From: Acidihalobacter yilgarnensis
GTDB lineage: Bacteria > Pseudomonadota > Gammaproteobacteria > DSM-5130 > Acidihalobacteraceae
Length of the DNA stretch: 64,000 nt
Direction: 5' to 3'
Assembly: GCF_001753245.1 (NCBI RefSeq)
Contig: NZ_CP017415.1
Location: 3,404,040 to 3,468,039, forward strand
The notes under the pieces were generated by a model. That model was not told the origin of the DNA. It worked only from the letters and a program-made list of their open reading frames with translations, and searched no databases. This document shows positions 38,657-46,515 of this stretch, in pieces (position 1 is the stretch's first letter; every line of letters begins with the position of its first letter). The translations under genes and the position numbers were made by a program.

Positions 38657-38685
38657 TTGACATATAATTTCACCCGGGTTTTAAT
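38657..38685 (+). promoter_or_regulatory. Sigma70-like promoter for the DUF2239 gene
   Basis: TTGACA (38657-38662), 17-base spacer, TTTAAT (38680-38685), placing the transcript start near 38692. A CGGGT/ACCCG inverted repeat overlaps the -35 and spacer and could be an operator. The preceding 38343-38656 is otherwise featureless. Confidence 0.65.
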
Positions 38686-38714
38686 TGGCCTATCAAACTC
38701 ATGGTATCGATCGC

Positions 38715-39362
38715 ATGTCCGATTCCCTCTCAAAACCCTCCACGGCCTTTGAAAACCACCGCCTACTATTATCCGGGCCACTGATTGAAGTTGCCCTTGC
38801 CGTCAAAACGGCCACCGAACACGATCCCTCAAACACGATCCTCGTCTTCGATGATGCGACCGGTCGCGTGGTTGATCTGGACCTGCGCGGTACCAAGGCC
38901 GAGATCATCGGAAGATTGTCACAACCACCTCAGACATCCGTCGGGCGCTATCGACCTCGTTCAAGCGAGCCCCTTCCGCCCATCAAGGAACAGACATCGG
39001 AACCGAGAGGACGGGGACGCCCCAAACTGGGCGTTGTTTCGCGCGAGGTGACGCTGTTGCCAAGACACTGGGAATGGCTGGCTGTGCAGTCCGGCGGTGC
39101 TTCCGCCGCTCTCAGGCGACTGGTGGACGAAGCCAGACGGGATGGCGGCCCGCTGCAGTCACGGCGTGCCGCTCAAGAGACCGCCTATCAATTCATGCTC
39201 GGGATAGCCGGCGATTTACCCGGCTACGAAGAAGCCACGCGCGCCCTCTTCGCTGACGATCGCACAAAACTGGAAAATTACATTGCAGCATGGCCCGAAG
39301 ACATTCGCGCTTACGTCATGCGCCTGGCGTTCGGAACGCTGGATTATCCCATTCGGAAATAA
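38715..39362 (+). CDS. DUF2239 family protein
   Basis: 215 residues from the ATG at 38715 (an ATG at 38685 coincides with the predicted -10 element and is unlikely). The N-terminal half includes NTILVFDDATGRVVDLDLRG; the central RGRPKLGVVSREVTLLPRHW and the C-terminal half QETAYQFMLGIAGDLPGYEEA, then IAAWPEDIRAYVMRLAF, are characteristic of DUF2239. The family is cytosolic and uncharacterised; the GRGRPKLG motif resembles an AT-hook-like DNA-binding patch. Confidence 0.88.
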   Translation: MSDSLSKPSTAFENHRLLLSGPLIEVALAVKTATEHDPSNTILVFDDATGRVVDLDLRGTKAEIIGRLSQPPQTSVGRYRPRSSEPLPPIKEQTSEPRGRGRPKLGVVSREVTLLPRHWEWLAVQSGGASAALRRLVDEARRDGGPLQSRRAAQETAYQFMLGIAGDLPGYEEATRALFADDRTKLENYIAAWPEDIRAYVMRLAFGTLDYPIRK

Positions 39363-39440
39363 ATGGCTAGTTTGCAATCCATGACGTCAAGCAAGCCGCC
39401 CTGGCCATCGCATGATCGCGACCGAAGACTCACTACCCCC

Positions 39441-39481
39441 CTCCCATGATCACGCGGCCTCCCATGATCACGCGGCCTCCC
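39441..39481. repeat. Tandem 18-bp repeat (two copies plus partial)
   Basis: CTCCCATGATCACGCGGC at 39441-39458 and again at 39459-39476, then CTCCC. Each unit contains the palindrome TGATCA. It lies just upstream of the alpha/beta hydrolase gene. Confidence 0.85.
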
Positions 39482-39507
39482 CCGGCTCGATCCAACGGAA
39501 TACATCG

Positions 39508-40407
39508 ATGAAAACCCTGAAAGCCAATGGTATCGAGCTCGCCTATGACAGCCAGGGCGATGCAAGCGACGATGTAATCCTTCTAATATCGGGATTCGGA
39601 ACGCAGATGATCCGATGGACGGATACCTTCTGCCAGACATTGGTGGCACGAGGATATCGCGTGATTCGGTTCGACAACCGCGACACCGGATACTCGACGC
39701 ATTTCGTCCGACATGCCGCACCGAACTTCGATTCCCTGGCAGCCATGCTCATGGCTGGGCAGCGACCAGACGTGCCATACACCCTCCACGACATGGCCCA
39801 TGACGCTATCGGCCTGCTCAATGCTTTGTCCATCAAGCGGGCGCATGTCGTCGGACGGTCAATGGGCGGCATGATCGCGCAAATCCTGGCGAGCGATCAC
39901 GCCAAGCGGGTTCTCTCGCTGACTTCCATCATGTCCTGCACAGGCAATCCGGCGCTCCCGCAAACGTCGCCGGACATCATGGCCATGATGACACGCCCCG
40001 CTATCGACCCATTTTCGGATGAAGCCGGATTTTTGGCCCACAGCCTCGCCTTTGCGCGCCGTATCGCCGGCAGCGGTCATCCATTCGACGAAGAGTCTCA
40101 TCGCACCCTCATTCTGCAAGAAGTTCGGCGCGCCTATGATCCCGATGGTGTCGGACGACAGCTTGCCGCAATCGCCGTGACGGGCGACCGCCGCGCTCGG
40201 CTGGCGACGATCAAGGCACCGACGCTCGTTGTCCATGGAGCAGAGGACCCACTCCTCTTACCTGCCTGTGGCGAGGACACGGCATCATCGATACCGAATG
40301 CCGAATTCCTGCTAATCGACGGCATGGGGCATGAATTGCCGGCCCCACTATATCGAACCTTCGTGGATGCGATTGACCGGACCGCACGGCGAGCACTGCA
40401 CGCTTGA
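39508..40407 (+). CDS. Alpha/beta-fold hydrolase
   Basis: 299 residues from the ATG at 39508, where homology-like sequence begins (MKTLKANGIELAYDSQGD); an ATG at 39412 would read through the tandem repeat. Motifs: oxyanion-loop ILLISGFGTQ, the nucleophile elbow GRSMGGM with Ser, an acid in GAEDPLLLPACGED and the His in DGMGHELP. It is similar to aclacinomycin methylesterase-like or generic esterases. The substrate is unknown. Confidence 0.92.
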   Translation: MKTLKANGIELAYDSQGDASDDVILLISGFGTQMIRWTDTFCQTLVARGYRVIRFDNRDTGYSTHFVRHAAPNFDSLAAMLMAGQRPDVPYTLHDMAHDAIGLLNALSIKRAHVVGRSMGGMIAQILASDHAKRVLSLTSIMSCTGNPALPQTSPDIMAMMTRPAIDPFSDEAGFLAHSLAFARRIAGSGHPFDEESHRTLILQEVRRAYDPDGVGRQLAAIAVTGDRRARLATIKAPTLVVHGAEDPLLLPACGEDTASSIPNAEFLLIDGMGHELPAPLYRTFVDAIDRTARRALHA

Positions 40408-41202
40408 AGGCTCCGTTGGATGCCTGGAATACCCGAGCCCATCCGCCAGAACACCGGCACGGCCTGAGAGAACACATATCGGGGTCAGGTGTAGCTTTAT
40501 TACATCCGTCACCACTCGCTATTGATGACGGCTATAGCGCGCGTAATACATCGGATTTTTCGTGACCCTGATAATGTGTGCTGACTCAATGCAACGAAGC
40601 GAGACCTGTCCACATTTCACTCGCTTCTGACCAGGGCCGCAGCCATCCAACCGCATCCCCGCTAGGCGGGTCGATAAAGGAATAGAAAAAAACACAAGCG
40701 AAGCGCGTCACAAACGCGCAGCGGAAACACTTTTGACTAGGGTTCCCGTTTACGCCTTGCCTCGCCCGTCCGCGCCGACGTGGGGTCGGGTGGCAGGACG
40801 CCGCCCCGAGCAGGTTTCGCCCGGACGGCGAATGCCTGCTGTGCCCCTCGGCGACCTATGCGGGCGAAGTCCGCCCGCAGGGACAAGGCGTTTCGGGCCG
40901 CGTTTCTTTCACCTATTTCTTTACGCGAATAAAGAAAAAATCGCCGGGAGCGATTTTTGGCGCAATCCCCGCAGGGGTGAGGCGCAGGGATGCGTCGAAC
41001 AGACCGACTCGGGCGCGTTGCTGAATCAGATCAAAGTCAAGGAAGCTGATTCGCGCCCGAACCCTGCACTGCCATTCAGTGAATGGTGGCTGAGGTAATG
41101 GGTTATACCGATGGAAAGCAGATCACGCATGCATGATTCTTGGCATTCGTGTCGCATCGAACCAGTGCTACAAAGCAAGACCACTTTCACTCGTATCTCT
41201 CG
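40408..41202. other. Intergenic region with repeat-like, non-genic open frame
   Basis: About 800 bp. A plus-strand frame at 40733-41098 contains FHLFLYANKEKIAGSDFWRN, a type of sequence I associate with dispersed repeats and their hairpins rather than a protein, and it lacks a ribosome-binding site. The hairpin at 40936-40958 lies inside it. I do not call a gene. Confidence 0.5.
40936..40958 (+). terminator. Symmetrical hairpin, possible bidirectional terminator
   Basis: AAAAATCGC / GCGATTTTT stem with a CGGGA loop: A-rich on one side, T-rich on the other, so it could terminate from either strand. Confidence 0.55.
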
Positions 41203-41766
41203 TCAGATCAAGCTTCGATATTCCTTGAGCCTATCTGCGGTCACAACTAATCCTTGAGCGGAGAGGGTGTCCAGATGGTCATCTACTGACTTAGGCGGGT
41301 TCTTCAAAGACGCTCGCTGCTGCTTCACTGCTTCTATGACAGCGCCTTCATGTAGATCCATCTGTTCGACGATAAACTGATCCGGGTGCACTGCCTCAAT
41401 CCCATAAGGCTCGAGCTTGTCGGCCGGGAAGTCCCTTAGGTTGCAGGTTACGATCAGCTGCGCTCCCGCACGTATGGCCGCAGCAAGAACATGGCGATCG
41501 TCGGGATCTGGAAGGTCCAGACCGTCTACAAGGCTTTCGTATCCAGTAACCAAGCAATCCTCTACAGCATCATCCATCAACTCACGTATTCTAAACATCT
41601 GCTTTTTTAGTTCTGGGCGCCGGGCGACAAGGTTTCGAATCCATTCATCATGGATCTGATCTGTCCACTTTGCGGCGAATAGACCAGTTACAGCCAGCCT
41701 AATGAGCAAGTCCCGTAAAGGTGCGGGGTACAAGACACAAGCGTCATAGACGACGATAAACCGCAT
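41203..41766 (-). CDS. PIN-domain toxin
   Basis: 187 residues. PIN nuclease layout: the first acidic residue in FIVVYDACVLYPAPLRDLLIR, a central EDCLVTGYESLVDGLDLPD, and DDRHVLAAAIRAGAQLIVT followed by NLRDFP, where the conserved Asp and Asn align with the metal site. The family cleaves RNA (often tRNA or mRNA) when released from its antitoxin. It begins four bases after the antitoxin stop, so the two genes form one operon. Confidence 0.88.
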   Translation of the reverse strand: MRFIVVYDACVLYPAPLRDLLIRLAVTGLFAAKWTDQIHDEWIRNLVARRPELKKQMFRIRELMDDAVEDCLVTGYESLVDGLDLPDPDDRHVLAAAIRAGAQLIVTCNLRDFPADKLEPYGIEAVHPDQFIVEQMDLHEGAVIEAVKQQRASLKNPPKSVDDHLDTLSAQGLVVTADRLKEYRSLI

Positions 41767-41770
41767 AGTG

Positions 41771-42226
41771 TCAGTACCCCATGTTTAATTCCTGAGCCTG
41801 CTTCGCCAACTCATCCATAGCGTTCTGGCTGCGCAGATCTCGCTCCTCTTTATACTTGAGCAGTTCTTCGAAGCGGATGCGTCGATGACTACCTGCTTTC
41901 GTGAATGGGAGCTTTCCTTCCTCAAGCAGTTTTATCAGATGCGGTCGTGACACATTCAGTAGGTCCGCAGCTTGTTGTGTGGTCAGCTCTTGGTGGGTTG
42001 GTATAACAGCGACAGCATTACCCTGGGCCATCTCGGCAAGCAAATCTCGCAAAAGGGTTATCGCCTGGCGCGGTAAGACTAGGTCTGTGTCGTCAAATTG
42101 TATGCGCGCACGCGCAATCTCTGGCCGATTGGCCAGAAGCTTACTCAGCTCAGCGGCGCTTTCACGCGCAAGATCGGCCTGCTCGCGATCAGGAAGCGCG
42201 GATTCAAGCTTCTGTGCAACGGTCAT
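41771..42226 (-). CDS. Excisionase-type HTH antitoxin
   Basis: 151 residues. A helical N-terminal half (DREQADLARESAAELSKLL, RQAITLLRDLLAEMAQG) is followed by a MerR/excisionase-like winged HTH (LTTQQAADLLNVSRPHLIKL, then LEEGKLPFTKAGSHRRIRFE) and a charged tail. This fusion commonly accompanies PIN toxins as the DNA-binding antitoxin. It is first in the operon, as expected for autoregulating type II modules. Confidence 0.87.
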   Translation of the reverse strand: MTVAQKLESALPDREQADLARESAAELSKLLANRPEIARARIQFDDTDLVLPRQAITLLRDLLAEMAQGNAVAVIPTHQELTTQQAADLLNVSRPHLIKLLEEGKLPFTKAGSHRRIRFEELLKYKEERDLRSQNAMDELAKQAQELNMGY

Positions 42227-42441
42227 GGCTATTCCTCTCCCAGCAACTGCGTTTTATATTCTTGCTCTTTTCGGTGAAACTAATCGAAACAAACGAAACA
42301 TGCAATGATTTTTTCGTTATGCGGGTTTTACGGTGAAACAAGATTTTTGGTGAAATCATCGGCTCGAAGTATCCAGTTTCCCGGGGGAAATAGCGCGACT
42401 AACCCACTCGTCTGAGCAACACACATACCACACCCACATCA

Positions 42442-42930
42442 TCACTCTCCCTTCCCCCTCCGCATCATCAACAACGCCCCCATATCCTCACTAAACCCCC
42501 ACCGGCGATAAAACGGAATCATCTCGGGCCGGCAGAACAAGTCGATGTAATCCACCTCGCGCAGGCGCGGGTGATTGACAGCGCGATCCAGCAGCACTTC
42601 GCCGAGGCCGCTGCCCCGGCGGTCGGTGCGCACGATGACGTCGTTGAGCATGGCCTTGTAGACAAAATCGGTGATCACACGGGCAAAGGCGATCAAGGTG
42701 TCGTCCGACTCGTCGACCAGCGCAATCACAAGGTCGGTATGTGCGAGCATGCGTTCGACGTCTTCGCGCCGGCGCTCGGCGCACCAAAATTCGCCTTGAT
42801 AAAGCGCCATGAGCTGATCGATCTGCGCCGTGTTCAGGCACTCGACTTCGCGCACGCCTGTCGCCTCGGCTTGCGTTGCCGATATTGAATCAGCCGCACG
42901 CTGCATAGAATCATCCGTTTCCGTCGTCAC
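42442..42930 (-). CDS. GNAT-family N-acetyltransferase
   Basis: 162 residues. GNAT strand pattern: LIAFARVITDFVYKAMLNDVIV, the acetyl-CoA loop RRGSGLGEVLLDRAV and the terminal IPFYRRWGFSED. This resembles YjhQ/YhbS-type single-domain acetyltransferases. The substrate is unknown. It lies 24 bases downstream of the PaiB-like gene on the same strand. Confidence 0.9.
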   Translation of the reverse strand: MTTETDDSMQRAADSISATQAEATGVREVECLNTAQIDQLMALYQGEFWCAERRREDVERMLAHTDLVIALVDESDDTLIAFARVITDFVYKAMLNDVIVRTDRRGSGLGEVLLDRAVNHPRLREVDYIDLFCRPEMIPFYRRWGFSEDMGALLMMRRGKGE

Positions 42931-42954
42931 TTCTCTGCGCCCTCGTATCGTTAT

Positions 42955-43569
42955 CTACAAGTCTGTTGCCATCAACTGCGCCGTGACCACATCCGCCGCG
43001 CGCGTGGAGGCGGCGAGCTTCGCCATCGCACCCTCTCGGTCCTCGCGCGAGCGGTTCTGGCCGAGCTTGAACTTGGCCTCGATTCGCTCAATATGGATCT
43101 CGAATCCGACGATGTGATCGAGCAGCCGGCCATGCGGGCTGTCGGGGCCACCCCAGACCCAATCCGCCCCGACATCTGCCTCAAAGCGTGCCGTTAACCG
43201 CCCAACCAACGCGCTCAGGACCTCGCGATCGGCCACGCGCCGCACGCGACCGTGCACATGCACCGCCGCGTAGTTCCAGGTGGGCACGCCGGGCGTGACA
43301 TACCAGGACGGAGAGATGTACGCATCCGGTCCCTGGAACACGGCCACCACCGCATCGCCGTCGGCCAAGGCATCCGCCTGCTGATTGGCCCGCGCGAGGT
43401 GGCCGATCAGCCGACCCTGCGGCCCGCCATCGGGCTCGTGCAGCAGAGGCACATGGGTCAGCAGCGGGCCGCCGTCGCCGCCCCCAATCAGCAGCGCCAG
43501 CGGATAGGCGCGCAGTAGCGCCTCAATACGCGCCGCGTCACCTTCCTCAAATGCCGGAGGTATGTACAT
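42955..43569 (-). CDS. PaiB-like FMN-binding negative transcriptional regulator
   Basis: 204 residues. The PaiB family (Bacillus protease regulator) is recognised by MYIPPAFEE at the start, LLTHVPLLHEPD, GRLIGHLARANQQA, VVAVFQGPDAYISPSWYVT and the PTWNYAAVHVHGRVR motif. It binds FMN and was described as a transcriptional repressor, but may be a flavin oxidoreductase. The ATG at 43569 follows GGAG about six bases upstream; upstream in-frame sequence runs into leuA and is not typical. It is the gene after leuA, with a gap of 61 bases. Confidence 0.92.
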   Translation of the reverse strand: MYIPPAFEEGDAARIEALLRAYPLALLIGGGDGGPLLTHVPLLHEPDGGPQGRLIGHLARANQQADALADGDAVVAVFQGPDAYISPSWYVTPGVPTWNYAAVHVHGRVRRVADREVLSALVGRLTARFEADVGADWVWGGPDSPHGRLLDHIVGFEIHIERIEAKFKLGQNRSREDREGAMAKLAASTRAADVVTAQLMATDL

Positions 43570-43630
43570 TGCCTGCTCCCATCCCACGGCGCCGGGCCGA
43601 TCCCGGTGCCTTCCTGATTCCAATCCATGC

Positions 43631-45337
43631 TCAGCCCGACAGGGCGCGCGCCGCCGCATCCGGCGAGGTGTCCACCACAGCCTGCGCGCGGTTGACTGCG
43701 GCCGTCACCGCCCCCAACGAGGCACTGAGCACGTCGTCGTGCAGACCGACGCCGAACATCGAGCCTGCACCGTCTGCCGCAGCGATCTCCACATAAGCCA
43801 CCGCACGGGCGTCGGCGCCCGGTCCAGCGGCATGTTCTCGGTAATCGACCAGGCGGATCGATATGCCAATCGCCTGTTCCAGCACCCGCACATAGGCGTC
43901 GATGGAGCCGTTGCCCGATGCGCCGAGCAAGCACTCGCGGCCATTCACCGACAGCGTCGCGGACAGCTTCACCGCACCCTGCGCGTCGCGCTGCTCGCGG
44001 TACGAAAGCAACTTAACCGCGCCCTCAGACGCGAGGTATTCAGCCTGGAACAATCGCCACAGATCGGCCGAGCCCAGCTCCGCGCCGGTCGCATCCGCCT
44101 CGCGCTGCACCACGCGGGCAAATTCGATCTGCAGCCGGCGCGGCAGGCTGATGCCGTAGTCCTGTTCCAACAGGTAGGCGATGCCACCCTTACCGGACTG
44201 GCTGTTGACGCGGATCACCGCCTCGTAGCTGCGCCCGAGGTCGGCCGGGTCGATGGGCAGATAGGGCACCTCCCAGGGCGCGTCCGCACGCTGCGCCGCG
44301 AAGCCCTTGCGGATGGCGTCCTGGTGCGAGCCGGAGAAGGCGGTGAACACCAGCTCGCCGGCATAGGGATGACGCGGGTGTACCGGGAGCTGGTTGCAGT
44401 ATTCGGCCACGCGCACGATCTCGTTGATGTCGCCCAGGTCGAGGCGCGGGTCGACGCCCTGGGTGTAGAGGTTGAGTGCCAAGGTAACGATGTCGACGTT
44501 GCCGGTGCGCTCGCCGTTGCCGAACAGGGTGCCCTCGACACGATCCGCGCCGGCGAGCATGGCCAGCTCGGCGGCAGCCACGCCGCAGCCGCGGTCGTTG
44601 TGCGGGTGCACGCTGAGCACGATGGCGTCGCGGTCGCGCACGTGGCGGCTGAACCACTCCACTTGGTCGGCGAAGCCGTTGGGCGTAGACACCTCCACGG
44701 TTGCGGGCAGATTCATGATGGTCTTGCGCGCGGGGGTGGGACGCCACACAGCATTCACCGCATCGCAGATCTCCACCGCGAAATCCGGCTCGGTTGCGGT
44801 GAAACTCTCCGGCGAGTATTGGAACACCCACTCGGTTTCAGGCTGCGTTCGGGCGCAGGCCAACACTCGCTCGGCACCGCGCACGGCGATATCGATCACG
44901 CCCGCGCGGTCGAGGCCGAAGACCACCCGGCGCTGCACCGGCGAAGTCGAGTTGTAGAGGTGCATGATGGCCCGACGGGCACCGCGCAGCGCCTCGAAGC
45001 TACGCTCGATCAATGCATCGCGCGCCTGAGTCAACACCTGAATGGTGACATCCTCGGGAATCCGGTCGGTCTCGATCAGCCAGCGTACAAAGTCGAAATC
45101 GGTCTGCGAGGCAGCGGGAAAACCCACCTCGATCTCCTTGAAGCCGCGCTGCACCAGCAGCGCGAACATCCGCGCCTTACGGTCGTGATTCATCGGCTTG
45201 ACAAGAGCCTGATTACCATCGCGCAAGTCGACGCTACACCAGACAGGTGCCTCGCGGCAGACACGCGACGGCCATTGCCGATCGGGCAATTCGATGGGTT
45301 CGAAGGGTCGGTACTTGGCCTTGGGGTCAAAATTCAT
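43631..45337 (-). CDS. leuA: 2-isopropylmalate synthase
   Basis: 568 residues, the long LeuA form of Pseudomonas and related Gammaproteobacteria. It condenses acetyl-CoA with 2-oxoisovalerate, the first step of leucine synthesis. Catalytic landmarks: [10 protein letters not shown] near residue 40, [14 protein letters not shown], the metal ligands in [14 protein letters not shown], and [14 protein letters not shown]. The C-terminal region carries the leucine-binding regulatory dimer fold (SVDEYA-like tail). The upstream region has a promoter, leader peptides and a hairpin, implying leucine-responsive attenuation in addition to feedback inhibition. Confidence 0.96.
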   Translation of the reverse strand: MNFDPKAKYRPFEPIELPDRQWPSRVCREAPVWCSVDLRDGNQALVKPMNHDRKARMFALLVQRGFKEIEVGFPAASQTDFDFVRWLIETDRIPEDVTIQVLTQARDALIERSFEALRGARRAIMHLYNSTSPVQRRVVFGLDRAGVIDIAVRGAERVLACARTQPETEWVFQYSPESFTATEPDFAVEICDAVNAVWRPTPARKTIMNLPATVEVSTPNGFADQVEWFSRHVRDRDAIVLSVHPHNDRGCGVAAAELAMLAGADRVEGTLFGNGERTGNVDIVTLALNLYTQGVDPRLDLGDINEIVRVAEYCNQLPVHPRHPYAGELVFTAFSGSHQDAIRKGFAAQRADAPWEVPYLPIDPADLGRSYEAVIRVNSQSGKGGIAYLLEQDYGISLPRRLQIEFARVVQREADATGAELGSADLWRLFQAEYLASEGAVKLLSYREQRDAQGAVKLSATLSVNGRECLLGASGNGSIDAYVRVLEQAIGISIRLVDYREHAAGPGADARAVAYVEIAAADGAGSMFGVGLHDDVLSASLGAVTAAVNRAQAVVDTSPDAAARALSG

Positions 45338-45421
45338 TGCGGATACCTCGACTGAGAGTGGTCTGGGGGTGACGCTCAGTTGGGGCCGATGGCCATGTGC
45401 AAACGCACCAGGCCGCCGACC

Positions 45422-45556
45422 CTATCTCAGTCGCAGTAGGGCTAGGGTGCGTAGGGAAGCGGACGCGCAGGCACGCAAGCCGTGCATACGGCAAGAGGCG
45501 CCGCACGAGATCGTGGCGGCAAGAACAAGGCGGGAATGATGGGACTTCGACTTCAT
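45422..45556 (-). CDS. Putative leucine leader peptide upstream of leuA (44 aa)
   Basis: The frame starts at an ATG in CGCCCCATGAAG and ends in TAG 84 bases before leuA. Its last eleven sense codons include CTA three times and CTG twice (peptide ending SLRTLALLRLR), and it also has two CTT and a TTG. CTA is expected to be rare in a GC-rich genome and is the codon used in known leuL leaders. This is what an attenuation leader should look like, though its ribosome-binding site is weak and I do not see a T-run terminator immediately after it. Leucine control is inference. Confidence 0.5.
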   Translation of the reverse strand: MKSKSHHSRLVLAATISCGASCRMHGLRACASASLRTLALLRLR

Positions 45557-45581
45557 GGGGCGTATCCGGTGATCGACGGGC

Positions 45582-45620
45582 GAAAAGATAGCGGGCCGAC
45601 GCTCCCCTCGGGAGGCCGGC
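45582..45620 (-). terminator. Hairpin with U-rich tail in the leuA leader (possible attenuator)
   Basis: The minus-strand sequence directly after the 14-residue mini-ORF folds as GCCGGC CTCCC / GGGAG ... CGGC (45595-45620), followed after six bases by TCTTTTC. The stem is interrupted by an internal loop, so it is weaker than the terminators after fbp and rpmA. Confidence 0.4.
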
Positions 45621-45664
45621 TAGCGCAGTCGTAGCGCGTCGAACTGGCGGATACGGATAGACAT
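45620..45664 (-). CDS. Near-leaderless mini-ORF in the leuA leader (14 aa)
   Basis: ATG at 45664 lies eight bases from the -10 box, so the transcript would start within a few bases of it. It encodes MSIRIRQFDALRLR and stops at the base of the hairpin at 45595-45620. Its CTA CGA CTG CGC TAG end echoes that of the second leader (CTG CGA CTG AGA TAG). Leaderless translation is inferred from the promoter position. Confidence 0.45.
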   Translation of the reverse strand: MSIRIRQFDALRLR

Positions 45665-45672
45665 GGTGCAAA

Positions 45673-45701
45673 GTTATAACGCCGAACGACGCCGAAGGCA
45701 A
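45673..45701 (-). promoter_or_regulatory. Sigma70-like promoter of leuA leader
   Basis: On the minus strand TTGCCT (45696-45701), a 17-base spacer, and TATAAC (45673-45678). Confidence 0.7.
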
Positions 45702-46362
45702 CCATCGCGCCTCATTTCAACACCTCGACACATCCCTTGCCGAGGATTCCGACCCGAACGACCTGGCGCCTACACTCACAGGCATGAGGCCCATTCTAGC
45801 GTTCGATGTTTCGCTCTTCGCCAACACAAAATATGCACATGGCAACACTGGTGCCATCAAAAAGAGTTGGATTGGATGATGGGTACAAGCCTTTATCGAC
45901 AAGCCGATTGCGATACTGAACGCCTCGCCGTAAGCCACCACTTACGCTCAGGCCGCCTTACGCGAAACAATATCCACCATGTCGGCCCGCACCATCGAAG
46001 CTGCCTGCATTACCTTACCGCTGCTGGGTTCCGGTCACGACGAAAACAACATCATCCAACACCCGAAAACCTCCCCGGCCAGACGTGAAACGCTTCAGGC
46101 ACTGGCGCAGTCGATTCAAGCAGGCGATAAATCATAAATTCAGTATCGATACTTATCGAATACACGAGCCGTAACGTGACGCGAAAAACATAATGAAAAT
46201 AAAAAGTTTTTTGGGTTACCCAATCATACGGCGCAGCATCACGTATTTGCTGAATTCAGGGCTTCGATTGCCATCTTTCGATTTTCTCTAGGGCAGGACT
46301 CGACCCACTGCGGCCAGTCAGGTATCGGTGACACCCCGTCTGTTCCAGCCCCGACAGCAGCC
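45702..46362. other. Intergenic region between leuA promoter and cassette tract
   Basis: About 660 bases. No gene has support; open frames on the plus strand lack ribosome-binding sites. No integron integrase or attI site was recognised here. Confidence 0.45.
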
Positions 46363-46461
46363 GTTCTACGCCCGCGTTCAGGTCCGTTTAACTCGATGAT
46401 CGCTTTTGTGGCAGCAAAAGTGATCAGCGAGGAAAACGTTACCTGCAACGTGTTGTTGGGT
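46363..46461 (-). repeat. attC-like recombination site (cassette end, AIPR cassette)
   Basis: On the minus strand an ACCCAAC box (R'') is followed by a long imperfect palindrome. The arm with CGTTGCAGGTAACG and CCTCG pairs with one containing CGAG, AAACG and ACCTGAACG, leaving a few unpaired bases; a CTTTTG/CAAAAG tip closes it. The R' box is degenerate (GTAGAAC instead of GTTRRRY). It begins 55 bases beyond the AIPR stop codon, the normal place for an attC. Degeneracy of R' lowers confidence. Confidence 0.5.
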
Positions 46462-46515
46462 GGCAACACGTCATTCACGGCAACCGCCCTGTTGTTCCTG
46501 GTAATTACGTATTTA

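Noticed and set aside
43562-45355. Plus-strand open frame of 597 codons
   Set aside because: Antisense to leuA, which has all catalytic motifs.
45663-46088. Plus-strand open frame of 141 codons
   Set aside because: Starts inside the leuA promoter region on the opposite strand; no features.
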